IMG/VR virus record: IMGVR_UViG_3300042133_000008
Location: 1 to 21,054 of that record
Direction: 5' to 3' (one strand)
Length of the DNA stretch: 21,054 nt
Origin: a virus
Shown here: positions 1 through 6,734 of the stretch, piece by piece
Layout: each line of letters starts with the position of its first letter
How positions within the stretch are numbered: the stretch's first letter is position 1
Translations under genes and position numbers: made by a program
The notes under the pieces: generated by a model
Database searches by the model: none
What the model saw: only the letters and a program-made list of their open reading frames with translations
Told to the model about the DNA's origin: nothing

Positions 1-184
1 GGCCACGTTAGCTTGGCGCGGTGCGCGTGACTCTGGGGATCTGATGATCAAGCTCTGACCTGCGGTTATGTCGATCGGCTGGTTCGGTGTCCGGGCCGGG
101 GGCACCGACTGGCTACTGTCACGAGACTGCATCAGTGCAGGTCAGAGTGCAGATTGGCGTCACACGCCCGGCTATCCTGGTCTC
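1..184. other. Non-coding left edge of the window
   Basis: I see no convincing gene here. An ATG at position 68 is in frame with the downstream gene, but the residues it would add look random and no ribosome site precedes it. The stretch holds a short inverted repeat, CTGCA (127-131) and TGCAG (136-140), and the element AGTGCAG appears twice close together (134-140 and 145-151). These lie just upstream of a candidate promoter and could be an operator, but that is only a possibility. No tRNA or other RNA gene could be folded by eye. Confidence 0.5.
154..184 (+). promoter_or_regulatory. Possible leaderless promoter of the PrimPol gene
   Basis: TATCCT at 173-178 fits the actinobacterial -10 pattern TANNNT. 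It ends six bases before the ATG at 185, so transcription would begin at or next to the start codon. No Shine-Dalgarno sequence precedes that ATG, which agrees with a leaderless transcript, a common arrangement in actinobacteria. The nearest -35-like element, TTGGCG at 154-159, is only 13 bases upstream and therefore poorly spaced. The promoter call is an inference. Confidence 0.35.
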
Positions 185-787
185 ATGAAGACGAAGCGCT
201 GCGAGCACTGCCGGGAGCACCTCGGTGCCAGGCATGCTCACAACGCACGCTTCTGCTCCGGCCGCTGCCGCACCGCCGCGCACCGTGCGGGCCGGCGTCA
301 GACGGATCCGATCCCGTCAGCTATGGCGCGCCGTCGGCAGTGGGTTCGCCGGACGGACCGCAAGGTCCCTCTCTCGGTCGTCGGCCCCAAGGTGCGGCCA
401 GCCTCTTCTGTCGATCCTGAGACGTGGGCGAGCTACAGCGCGGTCAGCCGCTCGACGGCAGGCGTGGGCGTCGGGTTCGTCCTGAGCAGCGCGGACCGGC
501 TGGTGTGCATCGACCTCGATCACGCGTTGCTGGATGGTGAGCTGCGGCCTTGGGCTCGAAGGATCGTCGAGCGGCTGCCGGAGACGTACATCGAGGTCTC
601 ACCATCAGGTTCCGGCCTGCACGTCTGGGGCTTCGGAACGGTGGGGCGTGGCCGCCGGATCCGTAGGGGTGATTCGGCTATTGAGGTGTACGACCGTGGC
701 CGCTACATCACGGTGACCTGTGAGCCCTTCGAGAACGCCCCGTCGAAGTTGGCGGACTTGACACAGGTGATCGCTGACTTGCTGTGA
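185..787 (+). CDS. Small PrimPol-like protein (NrS-1 type) with N-terminal zinc knuckle
   Basis: A 200-residue protein. Residues 6-28 carry four cysteines spaced C-x2-C-x14-C-x3-C (C6, C9, C24, C28), a likely zinc knuckle. Residues 50-180 match the phage primase-polymerase domain typified by the NrS-1 polymerase: W53 followed by KVP (60-62), W81 of the ETW segment, GVGFVL (95-100), the acidic CIDLDH motif with D110 and D112 (108-113), SPSGSGLHV with H146 (139-147) and IEVYDRGRY (166-174). Known family members prime and extend DNA, using the Asp pair and the His in catalysis. No helicase or primase C-terminal domain follows, so this is a minimal stand-alone domain. The start at 185 is chosen because homology begins there and a possible leaderless promoter abuts it. 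The gene stands apart from the late operon, separated by a hairpin. Whether it is an active primase is unknown; it could be a residual or regulatory nucleotidyltransferase. Confidence 0.72.
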   Translation: MKTKRCEHCREHLGARHAHNARFCSGRCRTAAHRAGRRQTDPIPSAMARRRQWVRRTDRKVPLSVVGPKVRPASSVDPETWASYSAVSRSTAGVGVGFVLSSADRLVCIDLDHALLDGELRPWARRIVERLPETYIEVSPSGSGLHVWGFGTVGRGRRIRRGDSAIEVYDRGRYITVTCEPFENAPSKLADLTQVIADLL

Positions 788-818
788 GGCGTCAGCGTCG
801 CCTGACAGAATGAGAGAA

Positions 819-847
819 CCTCGGCGGGTGCGCTAACACCCCCGAGG
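819..847 (+). terminator. Strong RNA hairpin between PrimPol and HNH genes
   Basis: CCTCGGCGGGTG (819-830) pairs with CACCCCCGAGG (837-847), giving eleven base pairs with one bulged C (825) and a six-base loop. It lies 32 bases after the PrimPol stop. There is no T-tract, as is usual for terminators in high-GC actinobacteria. A smaller inverted repeat, GTCAG (791-795) and CTGAC (802-806), precedes it. It most simply terminates or attenuates PrimPol transcription. A role as part of the packaging (cos) site is also possible, because it borders the HNH-terminase block. Confidence 0.5.
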
Positions 848-862
848 CGTGACCGACTGTGT

Positions 863-867
863 AGGAG
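863..867 (+). promoter_or_regulatory. Ribosome binding site that fixes the HNH start
   Basis: AGGAG is placed five bases before the GTG at 873. The frame also offers a GTG at 849, but that one sits only one base from the end of the hairpin and has no usable ribosome site. The start at 873 is therefore preferred. Confidence 0.65.
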
Positions 868-872
868 TCGAT

Positions 873-1724
873 GTGGGACAGCGTACCTGCGCTCAATGCG
901 GCGTGGACATCTCGGACCGCCACGCGCGCGCTCGCTACTGCGCCCCGAAGTGCCGCAAGGCCGCTGAGGTGGCCAAGCGCGATCCGGACAAGTGGCGCGC
1001 TAAGGATCAGGCCAGGCGGGCGGAGCAACTCGCACAGTTGGGGCCACGAGCCTGCGCCTCGTGCGGCACCTCCATCGACCACCGCCCGCCGCATGCGAAG
1101 TACTGCGGAAAGCCGTGCGCCAAGCGGGCCGAGTTGATCCGCGACCGAGCGGTCAGGGCGGAACGCACCAGGGCGTGGGCGCTTGCGAACCCCGAGTACA
1201 TCAAGCGGTGGGCGGCAGAGAACGCAGATCTGAAGCGCGCTGCAGTGCGACGCTCGTACCTACGACACCGTGAAGTTCGGCGGGCCGACAACCGGGCCTG
1301 GGAGGCCCGGAATCCTGGCGCTGCGAAGCTTCGGGCCGCTCGAAGGCGCCTGCTGAAGTTGGGCTGCTCGGCTGGCCTGGTCGTGACGTCTCGCGATGTA
1401 CGCCGCCTGATCCACCGATACGGCGGACGCTGCGCCTACTGCGGCATCAAGCCGGGGAGCCTTCACCTTGACCACGTAGTTCCGATCGCCCGCGGTGGCC
1501 GTCACTCAATCGGAAACCTGCTGCCTGCCTGTCAGGACTGCAACCTGTCGAAGAACGCTACGCCCCTCTCGGTGTGGCGCCATCGGAGGGAGGGCGCTCG
1601 ACATGGCCGGACGGGGGATGGCACCCAAGGCGACACGGTCGCGGGCACGCGACTCCAAGGCGCGCGATGCCGAGATGCGGAGCGTCGAGGACGACGGCGA
1701 GCTGCGCGGGCCGCCGCTGCCTGA
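873..1724 (+). CDS. HNH endonuclease with two N-terminal zinc knuckles
   Basis: A 283-residue nuclease, expected to work with the terminase in cutting or processing packaged DNA, as HNH proteins beside terminase genes are known to do. Two knuckles of similar spacing occur at C6/C9/C23/C27 and C61/C64/C78/C82. A basic, probably helical linker (about 85-165) follows. The HNH domain spans about 180-235: zinc pairs C187-x2-C190 and C220-x2-C223, catalytic LDHVVP (D200, H201), N215 in GNLLPAC, and CN plus K227 near the end. The third classical residue is N224 rather than H, which is common in this group. The last roughly 40 residues are Arg/Ala-rich and overlap the small terminase gene by 122 bases in another frame, so that tail is probably unconstrained. 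It lies directly upstream of both terminase subunits, supporting a packaging role over a free-standing homing nuclease. Confidence 0.85.
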   Translation: MGQRTCAQCGVDISDRHARARYCAPKCRKAAEVAKRDPDKWRAKDQARRAEQLAQLGPRACASCGTSIDHRPPHAKYCGKPCAKRAELIRDRAVRAERTRAWALANPEYIKRWAAENADLKRAAVRRSYLRHREVRRADNRAWEARNPGAAKLRAARRRLLKLGCSAGLVVTSRDVRRLIHRYGGRCAYCGIKPGSLHLDHVVPIARGGRHSIGNLLPACQDCNLSKNATPLSVWRHRREGARHGRTGDGTQGDTVAGTRLQGARCRDAERRGRRRAARAAAA

Positions 1725-2061
1725 GGGGGTCCTGCCGGACGGTGAGGACTGGCACCCGCGCACGAGGCAGTGGTGGGACACCTGGCGGCGCTCCCCTCAA
1801 GCTCAGACCTTCATCGACACCGACTGGGACTTTCTCCTGGACACGGCCCTTCTGCACGCCATCATGTGGAGCCGAGGGCGGTGGGAATTCGCGTCTGAGG
1901 TTCGGCTGCGGGCTGCGAAGTACGGGGCGACGCCGGAAGACCGGATGAGGTTGAAGCTGAAGATCGAGACTCCGGCGGATCGGTCGGCTCCGCCTGAGAC
2001 GCCGCGGTCTACGTCGGACCGGCGAAAGAACCTGCGGATCGTTTCGGAGGATGCCGTGTAG
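1603..2061 (+). CDS. Terminase small subunit
   Basis: A 152-residue protein resembling actinophage small terminase subunits, which recognise phage DNA and hand it to the large subunit. The diagnostic centre reads HPRTRQWWDTWRRSPQA, then TDWDFLLDTA, then EVRLRAAKYGATPEDRMRL. The N-terminus is short and basic and the C-terminus is Ser/Thr/Pro-rich and probably disordered. The ATG at 1603 is chosen because a GGGAGGG ribosome site (1588-1594) lies eight bases upstream; an in-frame ATG at 1618 is possible. The 5' part overlaps the end of the HNH gene. The large subunit gene begins eight bases after the stop. Confidence 0.8.
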   Translation: MAGRGMAPKATRSRARDSKARDAEMRSVEDDGELRGPPLPEGVLPDGEDWHPRTRQWWDTWRRSPQAQTFIDTDWDFLLDTALLHAIMWSRGRWEFASEVRLRAAKYGATPEDRMRLKLKIETPADRSAPPETPRSTSDRRKNLRIVSEDAV

Positions 2062-2069
2062 GGGGTGCC

Positions 2070-3719
2070 ATGCCGTGGCGCGGACCCCAGTACGACGGCG
2101 AGTTCCCTTCTCTCGGGCACCTCATCGTGGAGCACATCGAGGAGTTCCTCTGCCACGGTCCTGGCGACGTTGTCGGCGAGCCGATCGAACTGGACGATGA
2201 GTTCTACGCGTTCATCGTGAAGGCCTACCGGCTGGATCCGGAGACGGGCCGCCGTGTGTACCGGAGGGCGTTCCTGTCGCGGGCGAAGGGGCGGGCGAAG
2301 TCTGAGATCGCCGGGATGCTGGTGTGCGCGGAGGCGCTGTTCCCGGTTCGCTTCGACGGCTGGGATGCGAACGGGGAGCCGGTCGGCCGACCGGTGAAGT
2401 CGCCGTTCATCCGCTGCCTGGCTACGGAGGAAGGCCAGTCCGGCAACACCTACGACAACGTCTCCACGATGCTTGAGTACCTGATCGAGCATCATGGCGA
2501 CGACTTCCCGGGCGTCGATATCGGCAAGTCGGCTCAGTCTTCGAGCCGGATCATCCTGCACCACCAGCGCGGCGAGATCACCCCGTCGACGGCTTCTTCC
2601 GCGGCGAAGGACGGTGGCAAGGAGACTTTCGCGGTCTTCGACGAGACGCATCTGTACGTGCTGCCGGAGCTGCGGCGAATGCATGGCACGGTGCGCCGGA
2701 ACCTGCGGAAGCGTAAGGAAGCCGAGCCGTGGTGTCTTGAGACGTCGACGATGTACGAGCCGGGCCAGGATTCGGTTGCGGAGGCCACGCACACCTACTT
2801 CAAGGCCATCAAGGAAGGCCGGGTGCGCGACGCGGACGCAGCGGGGCTGCTGTTCGATCACCGGCAGGCCGCCGACGGTGTCGACCTCGCCGACCGTGAA
2901 GCTCTACTGGCAGGCCTCAAGGAGGCTTACGGGCCGGCCTCTGCCTGGATGGATCTGGACGGCATCATCGCGGAGATCTGGGATCCGCAGTCGGCGCCTT
3001 CGGATTCGCGCCGGTACTGGCTGAACCAGCCGGTTGCGGCAGAGGACGCGTTGCTGGATCCGGGCGAGTGGGCGAAGTGCGTTTCGGAGGAACGCCTGCG
3101 GGACGGTGACGAGATCGCGCTCGGCTTCGACGGCGGAAAGACCGATGACGCGACCGTGCTGCTGGCAATGCGTGTCTCGGACCGGCTTGTGCAGCCGCTC
3201 GGGATCTGGGAGCGCCCGGAAGGGCCGCTGGGGAAGAACTGGGAAGTCGACCGTAAGCAGGTGTCTGACCTGGTAGCGCACGCGTTCGGCCGCTACCAGG
3301 TTCGGGCGTTCTTCGCGGACGTCAAGCTGTGGGAGTCGTACATCGACGAGTGGGGCGAGACGTACCGGGATGAGCTGCTGGTGAAGGCATCCGTCAGGTC
3401 GGCGATCGGCTACGACATGCGTGGCCACCAGCAGGAGTTGACGAAGGCGACCGAGGCCCTGGTACAGGCGATCATCGACCGCAAGATCCTCCACACCGGC
3501 GATCCCGTGCTGACGCGGCATGTGGGGAATGCTCGGCGGCGGCCGAACAGGTGGGGCGTTTCGTTCGGCAAGGAGTCGCGGGAGTCGCCGAAGAAGGTCG
3601 ACGGCTTTGCGGGCATGCAGTTGGCGGACATGGCGCGGCGGGCGTTGCTCGCCTCCCCGGAGTGGGCCAAGCGGCAGAAGAAGCGGAAGCGCACGGGTCG
3701 GGTTCACGGGTTTGCGTAG
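2070..3719 (+). CDS. Terminase large subunit (packaging ATPase-nuclease)
   Basis: A 549-residue motor protein that translocates DNA into the prohead and cuts it. The ATPase half carries a deviant Walker A, SRAKGRAKSE (about 70-79), and a Walker B strand with acidic pair FAVFDETH (D191, E192). A coupling-type motif, LETSTMYEPG, follows at about 223-232. The nuclease half has the RNase H-like acids at LGFDGGKTDD (D354, about 351-360), AFFADVK (D417) and KKVDGF (D511), with a conserved region up to D520. Length is normal for the family. The ATG at 2070 follows the small subunit closely, with AGGGGGTG just upstream. The C-terminus is a Lys/Arg-rich tail. Assignment rests on motif order and genomic position. 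Confidence 0.9.
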   Translation: MPWRGPQYDGEFPSLGHLIVEHIEEFLCHGPGDVVGEPIELDDEFYAFIVKAYRLDPETGRRVYRRAFLSRAKGRAKSEIAGMLVCAEALFPVRFDGWDANGEPVGRPVKSPFIRCLATEEGQSGNTYDNVSTMLEYLIEHHGDDFPGVDIGKSAQSSSRIILHHQRGEITPSTASSAAKDGGKETFAVFDETHLYVLPELRRMHGTVRRNLRKRKEAEPWCLETSTMYEPGQDSVAEATHTYFKAIKEGRVRDADAAGLLFDHRQAADGVDLADREALLAGLKEAYGPASAWMDLDGIIAEIWDPQSAPSDSRRYWLNQPVAAEDALLDPGEWAKCVSEERLRDGDEIALGFDGGKTDDATVLLAMRVSDRLVQPLGIWERPEGPLGKNWEVDRKQVSDLVAHAFGRYQVRAFFADVKLWESYIDEWGETYRDELLVKASVRSAIGYDMRGHQQELTKATEALVQAIIDRKILHTGDPVLTRHVGNARRRPNRWGVSFGKESRESPKKVDGFAGMQLADMARRALLASPEWAKRQKKRKRTGRVHGFA

Positions 3720-3734
3720 GGAGGTGGGCGGCGC

Positions 3735-5129
3735 GTGGCGGTGATGGGTGAGGATGCGGCGGTGTCGATGGCGCGGCGCCTGCTGAAGCTGCGGGATTCG
3801 GAGCAGGAGCGTCTGAACAAGATTCAGCGATACATGTGCGGCAAGCACGACAGCGTCTACGTGCCGAGAGGAGCGCGGGCGGAGTACCGGTGGCTGATCG
3901 AGCGGGCCCGGGTGAACATCCTGCCGCTGGTGGTCACTGTGGTGGCGCAGAACATGTACGTGGACGGCTACCGTCCGGCGGGCGGCGACGAGAACGCGGC
4001 GCCGTGGACGGTGTGGCAGGCGAATCGGATGGATGCTCGGCAGCACGGCATCCACCGGTCGGTTCTCACTTACGGGGCTGCGTATGCGGTGGTGATGCCA
4101 GGGAAGCCGGTCCCCGTGATCACGCCGTTCTCGCCGCGGCGCATGACGGCCCTGTACGCGGATCCGGTGAACGACGAGTGGCCGATCTTCGCGGTCGAGG
4201 ACCGGCTGGAGAACACCGCGAAGGGGCAGCGGCGTGTGGTGCGGGTGTATGACGATCGGGCCCGGTACACGCTGGTGGGGGCTGCGGACGGCTCACAGTT
4301 GGCGCCGGACGGCGACCGGTGGGTGATGAGTCACAACCTCGGGGTGTGCCCGGTGGTGCGGTACGTCAACACCGCGGATCTCGACGGCGATGGCGTGGTC
4401 GGCGAGGTTGAGCCGCTGATCGACACGCAGGACCAGTTGAACATGACCACGTTCAACCTGCTGATGGCGCAACAGTATGCGGCGTTCCGTCAGCGCTGGG
4501 TGACCGGCATGGCGCCTCCGCTGGACGAGCAGGGCAATGCGATGGAGCCGTTCCGGTCCCGCGTCGACGGCCTGTTCGTCGCCGAGGACGTGGATACGAA
4601 GTTCGGCGAGTTCGGCGCCACGGATCTGAAGGGCTACTTGGATTCGAGGGAGTCGACGATTCGGCACGTCGCCACTCTGTCGCAGGTTCCCCCCTACCAT
4701 CTGCTCGGCCAGATGGTGAACCTCTCCGCCGAGGCCCTGGCCGCGGCGCGCGACGGCCTGGATCGCAAGACGGACGAGCGTGAGTCGCTGTGCGGCGAGG
4801 GGCATGAGCAGATGCTGCGCCTGGTCGGTCTGGCTTCTGGGGATACGGTCGCTTGGGAAGACACCGCAGCGCAGGTCGTGTGGCGGGACACGTCGGCTCG
4901 TTCGCTGGCGCAGACGGTGGACGCGCTGGGCAAGCTGGTGACGATGCTCGGGGTTCCGCCACAGGAACTGTGGGAGAAGATCCCCGGCGTCACACAGACT
5001 GATGTGGAGCGTTGGAAGACGGCGGCGTCTGAAGGTGACGCCATGAACCGGCTGAACGGCATCATCGAGAAGCAGATGCAGCCTCCGCCCGACGCTCAGT
5101 TGCCGTCCGAGTCGCCTGTGGCGGCGTGA
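3735..5129 (+). CDS. Portal protein (SPP1 gp6-like family)
   Basis: A 464-residue protein forming the ring at the unique capsid vertex through which DNA passes. It has features of actinophage SPP1 gp6-like portals: an N-terminal helical region with LNKIQRYMCGKHD (about 27-39), RVNILPLVVTVVAQNMYVDGY, a central PVVRYVNTADLDGDGVVGE segment, and the typical DQLNMTTFNLLMAQQYAAFRQRW. The latter part carries SQVPPYHLLG and NLSAEALAAARDGL. The C-terminus is polar and Pro/Gln-rich. The GTG at 3735 has GGGAGG (3719-3724) ten bases upstream; ATG at 3744 is an alternative. The stop is separated by one base from the next start, so translation of the two is probably coupled. Confidence 0.9.
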   Translation: MAVMGEDAAVSMARRLLKLRDSEQERLNKIQRYMCGKHDSVYVPRGARAEYRWLIERARVNILPLVVTVVAQNMYVDGYRPAGGDENAAPWTVWQANRMDARQHGIHRSVLTYGAAYAVVMPGKPVPVITPFSPRRMTALYADPVNDEWPIFAVEDRLENTAKGQRRVVRVYDDRARYTLVGAADGSQLAPDGDRWVMSHNLGVCPVVRYVNTADLDGDGVVGEVEPLIDTQDQLNMTTFNLLMAQQYAAFRQRWVTGMAPPLDEQGNAMEPFRSRVDGLFVAEDVDTKFGEFGATDLKGYLDSRESTIRHVATLSQVPPYHLLGQMVNLSAEALAAARDGLDRKTDERESLCGEGHEQMLRLVGLASGDTVAWEDTAAQVVWRDTSARSLAQTVDALGKLVTMLGVPPQELWEKIPGVTQTDVERWKTAASEGDAMNRLNGIIEKQMQPPPDAQLPSESPVAA

Positions 5130-5130
5130 G

Positions 5131-5910
5131 GTGGCCGTCCGGCCGCAGCCTGCGCAGCGGTTCCGCCGGGTGCAGGCGCTTCTGGCTGCACAGATGGCTC
5201 AGCAGGTGCTCCGTGTGTGGCGTGAGCTGATGAACCCGGCGAAGGTGGATGCGTCGTGGCCGGCCGTGCGGTCTGCTCTGATGCCGATCGTGCAGCAGGC
5301 TCGTGCGCAGTCTTCGGTGTTGGCGCAGGCGGCGTACCGGGAGGCCCGCGCTGAGGCAGGTGTGGGTGCTGACGGTTTCGAGCCTTCGGGCCCGCTTCCG
5401 CTGGCGATCAAGCGCTTGGAATCGGCTCTGGATGTGACGGGGCCGGTGGAGTTCAAGAAGGCGATCGCTGCTGGCAAGAGTCCTCAGCAGGCGATGGATG
5501 CCGCTGCGGTGCGGATGGTGGGCTCCACGCAGTATCTCGCGCTTGAGGGCGGCCGGTCGGTGATGAAGGAGTCCATCGACGCCGACGAGCGGGCGACGGG
5601 TTGGGCGCGGGTCACCGACAGCGACCCTTGCGCGTGGTGCGCGATGCTCGCTTCCCGCGGGCCGGTCTACAAGTCGGCGAAGACGGCAGGAGATCCGCGG
5701 CAGGGCGGCAATCGCTATCACGACCATTGCTCTTGCCAGGCGTGGCCGGCGTTCACGAACGACGAACCCTTCATCGGCATCGCCGAGAAGCTCTATGACG
5801 ACTGGCTGGCAGCAACGCGAGGCCGCGGCGGTACGCACGCCGTGAACGCGTTCCGCCGCTGGTGGGAGTCGGAAGGGCGCGCCGCCTATGCGGCACCTGA
5901 GCGTCCCTGA
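5131..5910 (+). CDS. MuF-like minor head protein
   Basis: A 259-residue protein with the position and character of MuF-type minor head proteins, which sit inside the capsid near the portal. The N-terminal half is helical (about 10-130). The C-terminal half contains a cysteine/histidine cluster: C167-x2-C170 in DPCAWC, then HDHCSC with H197, H199, C200 and C202, a spacing suitable for metal binding. This cluster followed by AWPAF is common in actinophage MuF-like proteins. The GTG at 5131 starts one base after the portal stop, without a strong ribosome site of its own, which implies reinitiation or coupling. No protease motif is evident. Exact function beyond minor head protein is not readable. 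Confidence 0.75.
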   Translation: MAVRPQPAQRFRRVQALLAAQMAQQVLRVWRELMNPAKVDASWPAVRSALMPIVQQARAQSSVLAQAAYREARAEAGVGADGFEPSGPLPLAIKRLESALDVTGPVEFKKAIAAGKSPQQAMDAAAVRMVGSTQYLALEGGRSVMKESIDADERATGWARVTDSDPCAWCAMLASRGPVYKSAKTAGDPRQGGNRYHDHCSCQAWPAFTNDEPFIGIAEKLYDDWLAATRGRGGTHAVNAFRRWWESEGRAAYAAPERP

Positions 5911-5918
5911 CTCCCGAA

Positions 5919-5952
5919 TCGGTGCCCCTTCGGGCCCGTTCAGCTCCACCGA
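5919..5952 (+). terminator. Possible hairpin after the MuF gene
   Basis: TCGGTG (5919-5924) pairs with CACCGA (5947-5952), enclosing a small inner stem of CCC and GGG around TTC. It lies in the 128-base gap before the scaffold gene, just after the MuF stop. No T-tract follows. The same gap repeats GCCGACATGGC at 5960-5970 and 6002-6012. It may be a weak attenuator or an RNA-processing point. Confidence 0.3.
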
Positions 5953-6038
5953 GGCGCCCGCCGACATGGCCGGCGCCTTCCGCATGACCACCCCCGCGTC
6001 TGCCGACATGGCGGCGCACCCGACACGGGAGCCCATCA

Positions 6039-6659
6039 ATGGCCGAGAACACTTCGGAGACCGCCGGCGGCACGCAGGCAGTCCCGACCCCCGCCGAAGC
6101 CGTCGCCGCGGGCCAGATCCCCGCCCAGACCCCGACCCAGCTCCCGCAGCAGCCAGCCGCGTCGGAGTCGAAGCCGGAGGTCACGGACTGGGAGGCCGAG
6201 GCGGCGAAGTGGAAGTCACTGTCCAGGCAGCATGAGCGGCAGCACCTGTCCGCACTCGGCTTCAAGTCGAAGGACGAGATCGACCATCTGCGGCAGGCGG
6301 CCCAGAAGTACGCCGAGTTCGAGGACACGCAAAAGTCCGAGCTCCAGCGGGCCAACGAACGAGCGCAGAGCGTCGAGCAGAAGCTCGCAGATCTGCAGTC
6401 GACGAACGCCCGCCTCATGGCCGCGGCCACGCACAACATCCCGCCGGACCTGATCGACCTTCTCGGCTCAGGCAGTGACGAGGAGATCAACGCGCGAGCC
6501 GAGGCGCTCGCCGAGCGCCTCAAGGCCACAGCGCCTCCCCCTGCCGCCACGCAACACCGGCCCGTCGAGTCGCTGACACCGGGCGCGGCCACCGCCTCCG
6601 GATCCGCGGAGGCGACCCCCGACCAGTGGATCCGCCGGATGGCCGGCCGTACCCCCTGA
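6039..6659 (+). CDS. Scaffolding protein
   Basis: A 206-residue, charged, helical protein located directly before the major capsid gene, the usual place for a scaffold. Residues 1-50 are Pro/Ala/Thr-rich and disordered. Residues 55-175 form a predicted coiled coil (DWEAEAAKWKSLSRQHERQ onward, including RANERAQSVEQKLADLQ). The C-terminal tail DQWIRRMAG is short and basic, as expected for the part of scaffolds that contacts the capsid protein. The ATG at 6039 has GGGAG (6027-6031) seven bases upstream. There is no sequence signature of a protease. Scaffolds guide capsid assembly and leave before DNA enters. Confidence 0.82.
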   Translation: MAENTSETAGGTQAVPTPAEAVAAGQIPAQTPTQLPQQPAASESKPEVTDWEAEAAKWKSLSRQHERQHLSALGFKSKDEIDHLRQAAQKYAEFEDTQKSELQRANERAQSVEQKLADLQSTNARLMAAATHNIPPDLIDLLGSGSDEEINARAEALAERLKATAPPPAATQHRPVESLTPGAATASGSAEATPDQWIRRMAGRTP

Positions 6660-6690
6660 CCTGAATCTCACCGCAGCACCGGAATCACCC

Positions 6691-6734
6691 GCACGGGGCC
6701 GGGGTCGCTGCATTTCCGAAAGGAGACCCCGTGC
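6691..6734 (+). promoter_or_regulatory. Inverted repeat enclosing the major capsid ribosome site and start codon
   Basis: GCACGGGG (6691-6698) is the exact inverse complement of CCCCGTGC (6727-6734), and the second arm contains the GTG start (6731-6733). The ribosome site AAAGGAG (6719-6725) lies between the arms. A competing pairing is possible between GGGGTC (6701-6706) and GACCCC (6725-6730), which would leave the start codon free but hold part of the ribosome site. The sequence is seen directly; translational control is inferred. Confidence 0.5.

Noticed and set aside
60-130. Possible tRNA because of a GGTTCG segment
   Set aside because: The flanking bases do not form a T-arm plus acceptor stem, and no anticodon arm could be found.
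68-184. Extension of the PrimPol gene to an ATG at 68
   Set aside because: The added 39 residues have no family resemblance, no ribosome site precedes 68, and the zinc knuckle starts right after the ATG at 185.
849-872. HNH start at GTG 849
   Set aside because: It lies one base after a strong hairpin and lacks a ribosome site, whereas GTG 873 has AGGAG at five bases.
5888-6235. A 115-codon forward frame between the MuF and scaffold genes
   Set aside because: Most of it lies inside the scaffold gene in another frame, its remainder has no homology pattern, and no ribosome site precedes it.
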